The notes beneath the pieces are model-generated. The model ran no database searches, had not been told where the DNA came from, and worked only from the letters and a program-made list of their open reading frames with translations. Positions 24,598 to 35,684 of a stretch of DNA of 64,000 nt are shown here, in pieces. The stretch spans positions 2,333,521 through 2,397,520 of the forward strand of contig RPFO01000165.1 in NCBI GenBank assembly GCA_009746045.1, in the 5' to 3' direction. The position numbers and the translations under genes were made by a program. This DNA is from Mesostigma viride (Eukaryota; Streptophyta; Mesostigmatophyceae; Mesostigmatales; Mesostigmataceae). How positions within the stretch are numbered: the first letter of the stretch is position 1; every line of letters starts with the position of its first letter.

Positions 24598-25716
24598 ATG
24601 GCAGACGGGCGCCGTAGCAAGGGTGCCCCAGCCAGTGGGAATGGTGGTGGTGCTGGTAGTGGAACCGCTCACGTAGATGACGTGGGGGTTACCGGAGAGA
24701 TCACCAATCTTCCTTTGAATAATAATAATGCACAAGCTGTTCTTGGTTATGACCTCACTACCCAGGGTTTGCTTATTGTGAATCAACTACAGCCTGTCAC
24801 GTCAGACACTAAGCCCAAACAGGCAGAGGAGTTTGTGGAGGGCCTAGAGGGGTTTCCAAGTTTGTACGGTGGTACAAACTATTACCAGATCTGGATAGGT
24901 AGCCAGACTTTTGGCAAATGTACAGATCAGATCAAGGACCTCACTAGAGAGTGTAAGAAGGCCAACAAGGCCTGGTCCAGCTACGTGGCAGAGTTAAAGG
25001 AACTGCTAGAGGATCAGAGGAAGAAAGTGGGGATCCATCGGCAGGATAAATACCAGGGGTGGGAGGTTAAGGGGGACCTGATCCAGAACTTTCTCAACTA
25101 TTGTAAGATGGTTGAGGAGGGCAGGGCTCACGGCTTTAATGTCGCTGATAACATAGCCCTAACCAACTGGCTCAAGGTTTCTGGGCTGGATAAGGCGACA
25201 CGTGGCTCCTTAAAAGTCATGTGTGCCCCACACTCTACCCTGAAGGCCTACAAGGTCATCATTAAACAAGCACTCGAGGCAGAGGAGCTGTTTGAGGGTG
25301 GAGTGCCAGCAGTGAAGGCTACCCAGGCAGGTGGGCGTACCCAGGGTGGCTCCAAATCGTCCGAGGCTGACCGAAGCCAAGGAGGACGTAAGGGCAACCA
25401 TAACAAGCGCAAGGGAGATCATTCACCTGATTCTGACAGGAGGTCACACTCCAAGTCGGTGTTCAGGCGGGTGGGTGGTCAGCCCAAGCAGGGCAACGCG
25501 TCTGACAATGGGGGCAGTGGCCAGGGCAAGTCCAAGATACAATGCTACCTGTGCAAGGGGTGGGGGCACATCAAGAAGGAGTGTCCCAGCTTCAAGAAGT
25601 CCCAGGGCCAGGGCAGCAACAAGAATAACAACAACAAGAAGAAGAAGAACAACAACAAGTCCCAGGCAGGCCAGCCTTCAAAGGGCAGTCAGCAAGAAGA
25701 CAACAAGGAGCAATGA
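24598..25716 (+). CDS. gag: Element G Gag (372 aa)
   Basis: Structural Gag that would form the particle. Residues ~75-230 resemble the capsid region of the other Gags (WEVKGDLIQNFLNYCKMVEE, then ADNIALTNWLKVSGLDKATR, aligning with TDRAVADYFLDRMGLSVDGR of A). A basic Gly/Ser/Lys region and one zinc knuckle (CYLCKGWGHIKKEC) follow, then a Lys/Asn/Gln tail. It ends in UGA followed by CTG; this UGA-C context is shared with the gag ends of A, C and D, where pol continues in frame. Here pol is missing because LTR1 of the A/B array begins 10 bp later. Confidence 0.85.
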   Translation: MADGRRSKGAPASGNGGGAGSGTAHVDDVGVTGEITNLPLNNNNAQAVLGYDLTTQGLLIVNQLQPVTSDTKPKQAEEFVEGLEGFPSLYGGTNYYQIWIGSQTFGKCTDQIKDLTRECKKANKAWSSYVAELKELLEDQRKKVGIHRQDKYQGWEVKGDLIQNFLNYCKMVEEGRAHGFNVADNIALTNWLKVSGLDKATRGSLKVMCAPHSTLKAYKVIIKQALEAEELFEGGVPAVKATQAGGRTQGGSKSSEADRSQGGRKGNHNKRKGDHSPDSDRRSHSKSVFRRVGGQPKQGNASDNGGSGQGKSKIQCYLCKGWGHIKKECPSFKKSQGQGSNKNNNNKKKKNNNKSQAGQPSKGSQQEDNKEQ

Positions 25717-25726
25717 CTGTCTGAGG

Positions 25727-26380
25727 ATTTGCACAGCAACTCGTCAGCAGAGCTTGTGAGCTCCTGGTCCTTGCCGGCTGGAATGACCCAAGGCTGCTGG
25801 CTAGCAACCTTTATCCTCACACCAGGCCTACGACCCTCGATAGGCTCGCCACTCGTCGTGACGACCAAGGTTCGTGTGTGAAGACGCTCGTTGCCTCGTT
25901 AGGCCTCAAGCTATATGCAACCTCGTTCCATCCTTGTTCCTCGGTCATGAGCAACGCTGGGCAACGCTACATTGCCAGAACCTCGTATCGCTGCCTTGCA
26001 TCCTCGTTGCAGGCAGCATACAGGAATCTCTGGCTATCCTGTGTCTAGGACAGCACAGGACCTGCCACAGTCCTGCAAGGACTTACATCCTTGCAGACCT
26101 GCTGGCTGGTTACTGGCTTCTACTAGCCACAGTACCGTTGAGCCCTCAGTACACTGTGTCCCAGTCACGTGAGAGTCCAGGCTAAGCCTGTGCAGGCACG
26201 GCCTGCCACGTGTCCTGTCCACTATGCCCTGAGTGTGCACCGCCCTCGCCCACCGGTCGGCAGTACTTCGGGACTTGATAACTTTCTAGTCCCTTGTCTG
26301 TTCTAGGCGGTTGACACGGCGTTGGAAAGGTCTCCTCAACCTGCATCCATCTAGCACATTGGTGCCCCAATATGCTAACT
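25727..26380 (-). repeat. LTR1: 3' LTR of element A (654 bp)
   Basis: Same length as LTR2 and LTR3. It ends TATGCTAACT like the C-family LTRs, but begins (G)ATTTGCAC instead of AGTTAGC, so the termini are less symmetrical. It differs from LTR2/LTR3 at several positions (for example CTTACATCC against CGTACATCC). The conserved candidate TATA element AGCTATAT is at 25909-25916 (sense ATATAGCT). Confidence 0.92.
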
Positions 26381-26651
26381 CCAACCCTTTCTTGTTTTGG
26401 AGCTTGGACCAGCCTGAGAACCTATCAGCCACTGTCCCCACAAGCCTTCAGACATCTGATCCCTCCCAGAGACCAGACCTGCCTTTTCTTTTGGAACCTG
26501 AGGTGCCTCCAAATATTAGCTAGGCCTGCTCATTGGTTCAAAGGTTGCCCTCTGACCCACATGACATCCCAACCCTTTCTTTGGGAACCTGGTGTAGATT
26601 AAAGTTAGGTCTTCACTTAGTCAGAGGAGTTTGGATAGAGGAGTCCATGAA

Positions 26652-26661
26652 CGTACTATTG
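26652..26661 (-). promoter_or_regulatory. Element A 3' UTR site complementary to the primer-site region
   Basis: The plus strand reads CGTACTATTG, identical to the first ten sense nucleotides after the 5' LTR (36555 downward). In RNA the two sites can pair perfectly. It is followed (plus strand) by TGAGTTCCTGGTC, a motif also present just inside the LTR. Confidence 0.6.
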
Positions 26662-26844
26662 TGAGTTCCTGGTCATCCAGTTATCACAGGCGCCCGTTCA
26701 TATGGCGCCCGCCACGGAGCCTCCTTTATCTTTTAAATCCTTCCAAAGACTGAGAGAGCCCTGACAAATGTTAGCCAACACATGGGGAGCCCATGTCCTC
26801 ACTGAGTCTCACTCAGGATTCATACATGCCAGGCTGAGGTCAGC

Positions 26845-26861
26845 TGGGGAATCGAACCCCA
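26845..26861 (-). other. tRNA T-arm / B-box-like hairpin in element A 3' UTR
   Basis: The sense strand reads TGGGGTTCGATTCCCCA: a 5-bp stem around TTCGATT, the classic T-loop, containing GGTTCGATTCC, which fits the RNA polymerase III B box. B (37677-37693) has the same. C (39725-39741) and H (60183-60199) have TTCAATT, the other allowed purine. I cannot fold a complete cloverleaf around it. Confidence 0.5.
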
Positions 26862-27315
26862 CCCCATATCCTCCAGGTTTGGATCAGCTCCTGGAACTGA
26901 GCATCACAAACAACAAGACATGACAATAACAAGATTATGTTTTATTATAAAGAAGTATAACCCATAGTGAGGCCCCTGGCAACCACGTCCAACATGGTCA
27001 CACAACCAGGGATTTTATTAGCATGCAACAGGTTGGTTACAGAGAATATATACAAATGTACAGCAACCTGTTAGAGCCAACACTTGGGCTGCCCTTGCAG
27101 GGTCCATTCCATGAAGACCCAAGGCCCATTACAAAGTCCTTAAGACTCTTCTGCAGCTCCATGACAGAGCCAGGCGAAATTCTCAGCCAGGGGAGTGACT
27201 CCACCCTGACCCCTGTCCAGCAGAGTGTGTCTGAACTCTGAAGGACCTGCTGTCAGCCACCACGTGGCTGCCCAGCCCACTGGGATGCCTCCCACCTAGA
27301 GCAAGGCTGTTTGGT

Positions 27316-29694
27316 CTACTCTGGCCCTCCCCCCTTGGAGGCCATGAGCCCACGAAGCAAAGGGTATTGCAGCTCAGCCTTCTCCTCCAGCTTGGTGAGA
27401 GCATCTGCAGGGTTGTCCACGCCAGCCACATGTTCAATGTTAGCTAAGCAAGACATTTCCTTGAGCAACAAATAATCAAGGTCCCTGCTCCTGGCCAGCT
27501 GCCTGTGCACAAACTGCACCATGCCCATGCTGTCAGTTCTTACCAGTGTGTGCATCTGCAACCGACAGGAAGCCACTTGACATAGCTGGTAAAATAGCTC
27601 CCTCAAGTAAAGAGCAGTATGAAGCCCTTCACAGATTGCCCTGCACTCAGCAATGTCACTGCTGGGAGTTACCCTGTTCTGCAACCGACTGTACCAGCAG
27701 ACCAGAGAGGACTGTTCCTGCACCAGGGATATTAATGCTGCTGCACGGCCCCTGACCTCTGTGACCTTCCTACTATCCATAGAACTGTCCACATAGAGCA
27801 TCATGTCAAAAGGCCTGTACAAATCCAAAGGACCCAGCATGAGAGGGGGAGACATGCGAACAGCCTCTACCACTCTCTCAGCACCCACCTCAACCAGTTG
27901 GGAATCGGTCAACCGACTCAGTACCAACAGGTCAGGAGCACAAATGCTGGCCAGCCATGCCAACATACCTCGTATTGTTGCACATCTGGCCTGGGTGATG
28001 GGCTCCTGCAAGGCATCTATGATCTGCTGAGGATAATCCTTACCACCCTCCAGCTGGATGGACCATGTACCCTGCTGATGGACCAAGGTCGCCTGCATTC
28101 CACAAAACACCATGGGCTCATTCTCAACCATGTACTGGATCTTACCCAGTTCAAACCGTTTCTGGATCCTGGCCAGAGTCAACTCTTGCCAAGTGGGATG
28201 GCCCAGGAGATGCAGATCATCACCATGCAGGGAGGCAAACGCTGGCAGCCCCTCATAGCTACCCTGAAACAGACAAGGATCAACTGGAGAGACTGAGAGA
28301 CCACAGACAGACCTGAGGTACTTCTCCAAGCTCTTCCTCCAGATGATGGGACTCGATCTAAGGCCTTCCACGCCTTTGAGAATCCTCAAATACCTCGTCT
28401 TCAGCTCTGCCCTCCACACTGCAGGCACCTTAACAAAGAAAGGGGGTATTGTGCGCCAAGTATCCTGTGCTTCCTGCTGATCACCCTTAAGAAAAGCCCT
28501 CTTGAAATCTACCAACACAGAGCTATAGGGTATCCCCTTCTGCAGAAAAGACAAATAAATGCACAACAAAATCCTCCATGTATCATGCAGCATCCCTGGT
28601 GTGTAAAGCTCCTCATCTGCTAACTGTCCAGTGCCATGGTACTCAGTCACAACTGGTCTAACATGTGGCACCTGCACGCCATCTACCTCCTTGAGCTTGA
28701 GGACAAACATCAATCTGAGCAGCTGGTGATCCTCAGGGAGGACATCCACAGGCTCTGCACAGTTGGCAACTATCCACTCATGCCCAGAAGCAACAAAGCC
28801 AAGAGTCCATGCCTTAGCCATCTTGGGGCTTTGCATCATCTCCACTAGCTTGCGCCAAGGTACAGGACTCGTTCCTGGGATCTGGTACCTCTGCACACCC
28901 AACTCACGTGGGTCAAACGTAGTAGGGAGGATCAGCAGGTCCCCAGCAATGGGCTCCTTTGTATCAGGACCCTCTGCCTCTAGACCCCTCACAGCCCTTA
29001 CAGCCACACTAAGACCCTGGGAGTAGCGATATCTCTGCAAGGGAAGGCGGCCCTGCCCTTCTAATGCTAGCTCCTCAGAGGATATCCTCACCCCTGGTAA
29101 GCACAAGAAGTTCTGACCTAGAATGGCAGGCCCCTGATACCCTTCAACCACACTGAACGTGGTGGGCACCCCCAGGATAGGCACACTCACTTCTCCCAAG
29201 ATCTTCATGGACACATTCCCAGAGAAATCAGACACAGCTAGGCAGCTAGGGGATGACCACTGCAAGCCTGCAGCATCCTCTACCCTTAGAATGGACACCT
29301 GTGAGTTGGTATCCACTTCTAGTGCTGGTGCCCCACATGACCCCCATCCCGTGAGCTTAGATACCTTGGGATCACGCTTGCTGTTCTGCAGAGCTCGAAT
29401 GATGTCCGCCATAAGCAGCCCCCTGGACTGTGGTGCAGCCCTGGCCACCTCTGGCCTTGTGACAGACGTCTCAGCAGACTCCTGCTCACCCTCATCCATC
29501 CAGGACAGACCATAATCCAAGCATGGTGGGTTAGCATCTGCTGCCTGGCTCTCATCCTGCTCATCTCCCTCCAAGGGAGGATCAGGGCCGTCTTCAGGCC
29601 AGATTGCAGTTGGCCTTCTCTCCTTGACGTGAGCCCAGGATAGCCTGTACACGTGCTTGGGATTACTCTCCAAAGCCACCAGACAAGAATGGTT
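27316..29694 (-). CDS. pol: Element A pol: integrase tail, protease-like, RT and RNase H (787 aa open frame)
   Basis: In order: the integrase C-terminal end (HVYRLSWAHVKERRP); a protease-like domain (LEVDTNSQVSIL, then AILGQNFLCLPG); RT (motif A VDFKRAFLKGD, palm box LHGDDLHL, then VFCGMQATL and TIRGMLAWL); RNase H (LYVDSSMDS, IAECRAICEG, VRTDSMGMVQ, DNPADALTK). It ends in TAG at 27316. The domain order, with the protease-like part behind integrase, is opposite to Ty1/copia. This is a fully open frame, but joining it to integrase needs a -1 shift at about 29694, which element C also needs at the identical place. Element B reads through there with one more G. Confidence 0.9.
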   Translation of the reverse strand, partial: NHSCLVALESNPKHVYRLSWAHVKERRPTAIWPEDGPDPPLEGDEQDESQAADANPPCLDYGLSWMDEGEQESAETSVTRPEVARAAPQSRGLLMADIIRALQNSKRDPKVSKLTGWGSCGAPALEVDTNSQVSILRVEDAAGLQWSSPSCLAVSDFSGNVSMKILGEVSVPILGVPTTFSVVEGYQGPAILGQNFLCLPGVRISSEELALEGQGRLPLQRYRYSQGLSVAVRAVRGLEAEGPDTKEPIAGDLLILPTTFDPRELGVQRYQIPGTSPVPWRKLVEMMQSPKMAKAWTLGFVASGHEWIVANCAEPVDVLPEDHQLLRLMFVLKLKEVDGVQVPHVRPVVTEYHGTGQLADEELYTPGMLHDTWRILLCIYLSFLQKGIPYSSVLVDFKRAFLKGDQQEAQDTWRTIPPFFVKVPAVWRAELKTRYLRILKGVEGLRSSPIIWRKSLEKYLRSVCGLSVSPVDPCLFQGSYEGLPAFASLHGDDLHLLGHPTWQELTLARIQKRFELGKIQYMVENEPMVFCGMQATLVHQQGTWSIQLEGGKDYPQQIIDALQEPITQARCATIRGMLAWLASICAPDLLVLSRLTDSQLVEVGAERVVEAVRMSPPLMLGPLDLYRPFDMMLYVDSSMDSRKVTEVRGRAAALISLVQEQSSLVCWYSRLQNRVTPSSDIAECRAICEGLHTALYLRELFYQLCQVASCRLQMHTLVRTDSMGMVQFVHRQLARSRDLDYLLLKEMSCLANIEHVAGVDNPADALTKLEEKAELQYPLLRGLMASKGGGPE

Positions 29695-30889
29695 AGCTTC
29701 TCAACATGGGTTACCTGCCCATCTTGCCACTTGCCACGCTTGCCTGGTAATGACGGTTCCTTCCACATCCTGACCCTCAGTCCCACCTGGGGCCTCAGCA
29801 TTTTCCAACCCTTGTCCTTACGCCTCAATCTGGAAAACACCCTGTCTGCCTTCTTCAGGCAGGCTGCCACCACGTCCTGTGATAGCATACCAAACTGCAA
29901 TGCCAGGGGAGAGACTGCCACACCATCATAGTAATAGGTTACCCTGTGGTTAAGCTGCTCCTCAATCCCCTTACACCAAGCTGCTTTCTCTAGAGCTGAT
30001 GCCACAACAGGCACACTCCTAGCTGCTAGCACCACTGTTTTTACTTCACGTATAGATCTCTCTACAGCTCCCTGCTGCCCATGGGATTCCCTAGGGACCA
30101 CTACCAACTTACAAGGAAGCTGGTCAGCCAGCTTGATCAAGCAGTCAAACTGCAAGTCAGCTTGCACCTTGGTGTACACCCCAAAGCCTGGCAACAAAGA
30201 CTGGAGACCCATCAACAGCTGATGCTCCTGCATTCCAGGAAGAATGGTCAGCAACCTATATCTGCTAAACCTATCCACCCCCACCAACAGATACATGCCC
30301 CTGATGTGTTGGATGTCCACCTGGATATCCCCCCGCTCTCTAGCAGGTTCTCTGGCATGGGACTGTGGGAGGCGAACAGCATTCTCCTGACAGACACAAT
30401 TCTGAGCAGCTGCACTGCAGGCCTCTAGCAAAGGCTCCTTGCCAATCTTCCAAGCAAACATCTCTGCCTGCTTAGAGTGGCCAAAGATATGGTGTAGAGT
30501 GTTTCCAGCCTGAGCATAGCTCAACCCTCTGTCAGCCTGGCTGCACAGAGAGGAACGTGACAAAGACTGTGTGCTTGGGATAGCACGACCCACCTGCTGT
30601 TCTCTTGCTCCAGGGACCTCCTCCAAGGTAGCTCGGCTCCCAGAGCCAGCCCCGGTTCCCACAGAAGCTGCAGGTCCTTCCAGTCTGGCGGCTTGACTCC
30701 CAGAGTCAACCCCATCAACTGGAGACCCTGCACCTGCCACAGGCACAGGGAATTCCACTGCTGCAGCAGCGTTATTGCAATCATTGAGTGGAAGCACCTC
30801 ATCATTCCCAACCCCTTGCTGCTGCACAAGAGGGACACCCCCATTACCATGTACAACTGTTCGTCCCACTAGGGGTGATTGACTATTTA
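29694..30889 (-). pseudogene. Element A pol: integrase domain
   Basis: Starts with a variable linker (PVNSQSPLVGRTVVH), then an HHCC-like region (LHHIFGH ... CSAAAQNCVC). The DDE core has QVDIQHIRG, VQADLQFD and SHGQQGAVERSIREVK, and the C-terminal region has WKEPSLPGKRGKWQDGQV. The N-terminus is cut from gag by the DNA transposon at 30890-34313, which removes any route from gag to pol, and the frame breaks at 29694. Before the insertion pol followed the gag UGA in the same frame with no ATG nearby, so readthrough was the likely mode of expression. Confidence 0.85.
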
Positions 30890-33800
30890 CAGGGGTCACC
30901 CGCAGTATCGCAACAAGAATCGCAACTCAAAAAAAAAAATTTTATCATCCACTTCGATTAAGGGCAGGTATGGGCACACCATGGCACCTTCACTTTTCAA
31001 AAGTGATGTTTGGATGAAAAATGGGAGCGTGCTCGAGTATCGCAACACCTAGTTCCGCAACTGAAAACCCACCAATTCTAGAGTTCCGCAATGCAACAGA
31101 ATCGCAACAAACCTGGCAAGTATACCAAAAGTACGCCGTACACGTGCGCCGGAAGGAATGAATTGTCGCCAATCGGCGTGCAGGATCCGATATGTACTTG
31201 CAATAGTTACCGCCGTTGACGATTGATTGGCCGCGCGGTGTTCAGTTCAGTTCAGTGGGATTCATCGCGCGGAAGTCAGTGCAATAATGAACAAAAACAT
31301 AAGTGTGCCGCCTCTTCATTGAATAATCAACGACCTATAATTAGTCTACAACCACTAACCTTTCGTTATCAAACAGTTCCCTAATCATCACGCGCGTCAT
31401 CGTCTCGTCATTGCGCGTCATTACCCCGTCATTGTCCCGCCGACATTACACAGCTATGGTCTTGAGGTATAGTCGGCGCCGTGGCATGTTAAACAAACTG
31501 CGTTGTTTCATTCACAGTGTGGTTTCATTATGTCGCTCTTTCGAACGGGGATGCATTAGGCAACAATACTGGACAGATTCTGAAAGAGGGTGTGTTTGTG
31601 AAGTGGGGATGGCAGCGGCCCAGCATTTGCTGGCCGTGCGGGTGCAACTTTGAGGCGACTACATATATCGCCCTGAACCGTCTTTGTTAAAGCGGTGAGA
31701 CAGTCCAGTGTTACAGTCCGGCCGCAGGCCGGGCAAGGGAAATGCTGTGTTCACCCTGATGCTGCGGGCCGAGGATGGGTGGCTGCATGGAAACGTGAAT
31801 GCTTGCATCGAATGGATGGCGGTGTCTGCATGCATGGATTGCACGTGGATGTTCGCAGGATGGGTGGTAATTGCATGGATGCTCGCAGGATGGGTGCTAA
31901 CTACACGAATCGATATTGCATTAATGCTTGCAGGGATGGATGGTGTTTGCATGCGTGGATACGTGAATGCTTGCAGGGATGGATGGTGTTTGCATGCATG
32001 GATACGTGAATGCTTGCAGGGATGGGTGGTGTTTGCATGCATGGATACGTAAATGCTTGCAGGGATGGATGGTGTTTGCATGCATGAATGTGTGAATGCT
32101 TGCATGGGTGGATGGTGTTTGCATGCATGGATGGGTGGTGTTTGCATGCATGGATACCTGAAAGCTTGGGGTGGATGGTGTTTGCATGCATGGATACGTG
32201 AATGCTTGCATGGGTGGATGGTGTTTGCATGCATGGATGCGTGAATGCTTGCACGGATGGGTGGTGTTTGCATGCATGGATACGTGAATGCTTGCCTGGG
32301 TGGATGGTGTTTGCATGCATGGATACGTGAATGCTTGCACGGATGGGTGGTGTTTGCATGCATGGATACGTGAATGCTAGCATGGATGGATGGTGTTTGC
32401 ATGCATGAATGTGTGAATGCTTGGGGTGGATGGTGTTTGCATGCATGGATACGTGAATGCTTGCGTGGATGGATGGTGTTTGCATGCATGGATGCGTGAA
32501 TGCTTGCAGGGATGGAAGTGATTGCATGCATGGATACGCGAATGCATGCATGAATGTGACCGAGGACAGTGTAAGCACCTTTTAGGGATTAATATAGTGG
32601 TGAATATGGGCAGGCCCCCTGACCCATGTGAGTTATACATGTATTCAAGGAGACAACGATTCCAGTCCATGGCAGGATATATAAAGGATACCAACCCCAA
32701 GTCGGTGGGGGTATGCATGTGACCCAATTCAGTACAAGTGTAATAACAGTGATTCGGGCCGTGGTGTCAGCAACCCTGTCACTCAAGGTTACATTATAGA
32801 TACTCATTCCATCTCCGCCTCCACATCATTGAGGATGTAATATACGCGACAACTATTAATGTTCGCATGGCGGTCACGCGACGCCTGATCAACGCGTAGC
32901 GTCTGCGTGTCGTAATTTAATTTTTGAATATTAATGCACAGTCACCATTTTACCGCGTGCTGGCCTGCACTTAGCCCTTGGATGACCAGTGTGTAACTCT
33001 ACCCCTAGTTATGGCTGGTTGCACCTTGCATGATAATGTCCAGAAACCAGCCTGATAACAATCTAGTGTCCATACTGGGACCAAAGCACACGCATATAGG
33101 GAGTTACTTCGGGGTCATGTCATTAGTCATGTTGCAATGTCCTATATGTCCTATGGGTGCTAAATACAGCACTAATCTCAGGGGGTGCACGGGTGCGATA
33201 AAAAAGACACTTACAATGCAATGTTAAGTGATAATGCAATATTGGACGTCTTCACAAACCAAGGCCCAAATGCACACGTAGCAAGGGGGTGCAAGGGGCG
33301 GTGTTACCCATGCATCCAGAACATGAGAAATGACCTCCATTTGCATGCCTAGGATGAAAATATACAAACACTGCATCGAACTTCTTTTCTACGTCAGCAA
33401 GGCACTGGGGCCTCCATAGATGTTGCACGGACTGCACAACTGCACAGGCGTCCTTTACTAGCAAAGCCAAAAGGCTGACAAAAAACTGGCCATGATACCA
33501 TCTTTCCTGAAGAATTTAGGCAATAGAAACCATCGTGCTACCATCTACAACTCCTTTAGATGTTTAATCAATCGTCATTCTAGAAAATTAGGTACAGACG
33601 CAGCTAATCATGAACAAAACTGATGAAAATCTTACGACGACGGTTGTACAAAACCACAACCACAAACTAGTACACAGGAGTAGTAAGTTAGCGAACTTAA
33701 CACCACAAACCTTCAACAACGTGTCCGAGATTACTTACCGAATGATATAACGACTTTACCTTGTTGACGGTATCCGCAGGTACACTAAACTGCGCCATGC

Positions 33801-34313
33801 CGAAACCGCAAAAAGAAGGCTAGCGGAAAGCTAGCAATCTCATGACAGAAAGGCAATCTCATCACGGCGTCGAGACTTTCCTGGCCCTGAACGATGATGA
33901 AATACGCGAAATACATCATACGAAAACTACTGGTTGCGAAAATTTCAATGATACAGAAGCTAATAACAAGTGCTGCCTTTCATCGTCACCCCCGTGATGA
34001 TTAACGCGTGTAGACGCAGTAAAAAGTAAAAACCAGCCCGACATAATGTGCGCATCATTAGATGTTGCGCGACTGCGGCTATAGCATTTTTCTGACGCCG
34101 CTCATTTCAGTTCGGTTGATTCTTCGCGCCGGTCAGCCAAGGAGTGACATACTTCACGTCGGGGTGTATCTTTAGTTGCGATACCACGCGTTTGCCGTTT
34201 CGCAACTTTTCGTCCAAATCGGTCCTCGCAAGAATCGCAACAAAAGTGTTTTTTGGTCCTCCTGGAAAGTTGCGTAGTTGCGATTCTTGTTGCGATACTG
34301 CGGGTGACCCCTG
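30890..34313. mobile_element. Non-autonomous TIR DNA transposon, 3424 bp, between gag and pol of A
   Basis: Perfect 38-bp inverted repeats beginning CAGGGGTCACCCGCAG. The TA at 30888-30889 is repeated at 34314-34315, and element B shows the empty site (ATTTACAGGGGAC), so the duplication is TA. CAG ends with TA duplication suggest the Tc1/mariner group, but no transposase is present. The interior carries subterminal GCAACT-type repeats, a large minisatellite and short unassigned ORFs. The target itself reads TACAGGGG, the same as TA plus the first six bases of the TIR. Confidence 0.85.
31787..32556. repeat. Minisatellite, ~42-bp unit
   Basis: About 18 imperfect units of the type GGATGGATGGTGTTTGCATG followed by CATGGATACGTGAATGCTTGCA. 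Because the unit is near a multiple of three it stays open in several frames and creates long Cys/His-rich ORFs (up to 290 codons, e.g. 31659-32531 on the minus strand). Those are repeat artefacts. Confidence 0.92.
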
Positions 34314-34334
34314 TACAGGGGACAACAAATCAAG

Positions 34335-35684
34335 TCATGGCTTACCCCCTTGGCCAGAGCCTGCTCCAGCAGACTTGGCCTGGTCTGGGCAGTCACGTCG
34401 CCAATGACCCGTCCTGCCACATCCAAAGCACTTGTCATCCTTCCCAGCAGCAGCCTTCTTCAGGCCACCCTGGTTCTGGCTGCTCTGACTGGCCTGGGTG
34501 CCCTGGCCCTGGCTCTTGCCTTGCCCTTGGCCACCCTTGTTCTGCTGACCTCCCTGGTGACCACCAGCCTGCTGCTGACCCTTGCCTTTGGATCCCTGCT
34601 GCTGGCCCTTGCCACCCTGGTTACCATTCTGCCTGCGCCTGTTAGCCCTCTGACGCCTACTAGGCCTGGGATCTACCTGAGCACCCTGCCCAGGGGCATC
34701 ACCATGGACCTGATGAGCGGAGGCTGAAGGGGCACCAGTCACCTGGATTGCCTTGCAAGCAGCATTGTCAGATGGACGGATGTTGAAAATAACCCTTTGC
34801 AAGGCTGTCCACGTCCCATCTGTCTGATCAGCAAACATCCTAGCTGCATTTCTCCCATCCACACTCAGCCCCATGCGATCCAGGAAGTAATCTGCCACTG
34901 CTCTGTCAGTCAGATTGAAGCCATGCTTGGCCCCTTTCTCCCTGATGCGTGTGAGCCGCTGCAGCTCCTCAGCTACCGTGCCCTTGATCTCAAAGGTATC
35001 ATAGCTGAGCTTATAGTGATTAGTGAGGTTGAGTACCTTATCAGAGAACTCCTGACGTAGGCCCTCTAGGAACTGAGACCAAGTCAGCTTGTCCTTGACA
35101 GCTTGCCTAGCCTTGTCCCTCACACGCTCACTGGAATCCCTATTAGTCGTGGATGTGTGGAATACCTGCACAAGGTTGACAGTGGGATCTACAGAGCAAG
35201 AAACTAGCTCCATATCCTCCAACCACTTGTCTAGCTCTTCCTGTCCCACAGGAGGCTTGAGAGGCTTCTGGCCATTCATCACAGCCACAGCACTCATATG
35301 AGGTCTAGTCCCAGGCAAAGCACGAGGGTCACTGCCAATGACAGCAGCTCCTACAGGTGCTAATGGCGCAGGAACACTAGCTGCAGGAATACCAGAACCA
35401 GGCACACATGGTCTCTTACCAGGTGCTTGATGTTCAGCATCGTTCTGGCCCTCCCCCGTCAGCACCACGCCGTAGGTTGGCCACCCTGCACGCTCCTCCC
35501 CTTGTGCCACCTCTTTCCTCTTCCGGTTGGAAGCCCTCCTGCCATTGACGCCCTCTGCCGTTGGGATCGCCTGTCCCTCTGGCACGACGTTGGCGGGGCC
35601 TCCCGTGTCTGCCCTTGCCTCACCCCCGCCATCCCCCGCTCCTGCCCCGCTCCCGCTGCCGCCCCCGCGCGTGTTACGAAGCAT
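34335..35684 (-). CDS. gag: Element A Gag (449 aa)
   Basis: The ATG at 35684 gives MLRNTRGGGSGSGAGAGD. Residues ~150-330 form the capsid-like region (ELDKWLEDMELVSCSVDP, LTWSQFLEGLRQEFSDKV, DRAVADYFLDRMGLSVDG). A Gln/Gly/Lys-rich region follows, then one zinc knuckle, CFGCGRTGHWRRDC, near the C-terminus. It ends with UGA at 34335-34337, followed by CTT. Reading past this stop stays in frame with pol across the pre-insertion sequence, so UGA-C readthrough is the likely Gag-Pol strategy. ORF0 overlaps the start only because of the deletion in this copy. Confidence 0.88.
   Translation of the reverse strand: MLRNTRGGGSGSGAGAGDGGGEARADTGGPANVVPEGQAIPTAEGVNGRRASNRKRKEVAQGEERAGWPTYGVVLTGEGQNDAEHQAPGKRPCVPGSGIPAASVPAPLAPVGAAVIGSDPRALPGTRPHMSAVAVMNGQKPLKPPVGQEELDKWLEDMELVSCSVDPTVNLVQVFHTSTTNRDSSERVRDKARQAVKDKLTWSQFLEGLRQEFSDKVLNLTNHYKLSYDTFEIKGTVAEELQRLTRIREKGAKHGFNLTDRAVADYFLDRMGLSVDGRNAARMFADQTDGTWTALQRVIFNIRPSDNAACKAIQVTGAPSASAHQVHGDAPGQGAQVDPRPSRRQRANRRRQNGNQGGKGQQQGSKGKGQQQAGGHQGGQQNKGGQGQGKSQGQGTQASQSSQNQGGLKKAAAGKDDKCFGCGRTGHWRRDCPDQAKSAGAGSGQGGKP

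Noticed and set aside
26840-26870. tRNA gene in the 3' UTR of A (and B, C, H)
   Set aside because: Only a T-arm-like hairpin; no acceptor, D or 7-nt anticodon arm could be folded and no CCA-side pairing found.
31659-32578. Long minus-strand ORFs (290, 225 and 139 codons) rich in Cys and His
   Set aside because: Entirely encoded by a ~42-bp minisatellite that is open in several frames; no unique sequence.
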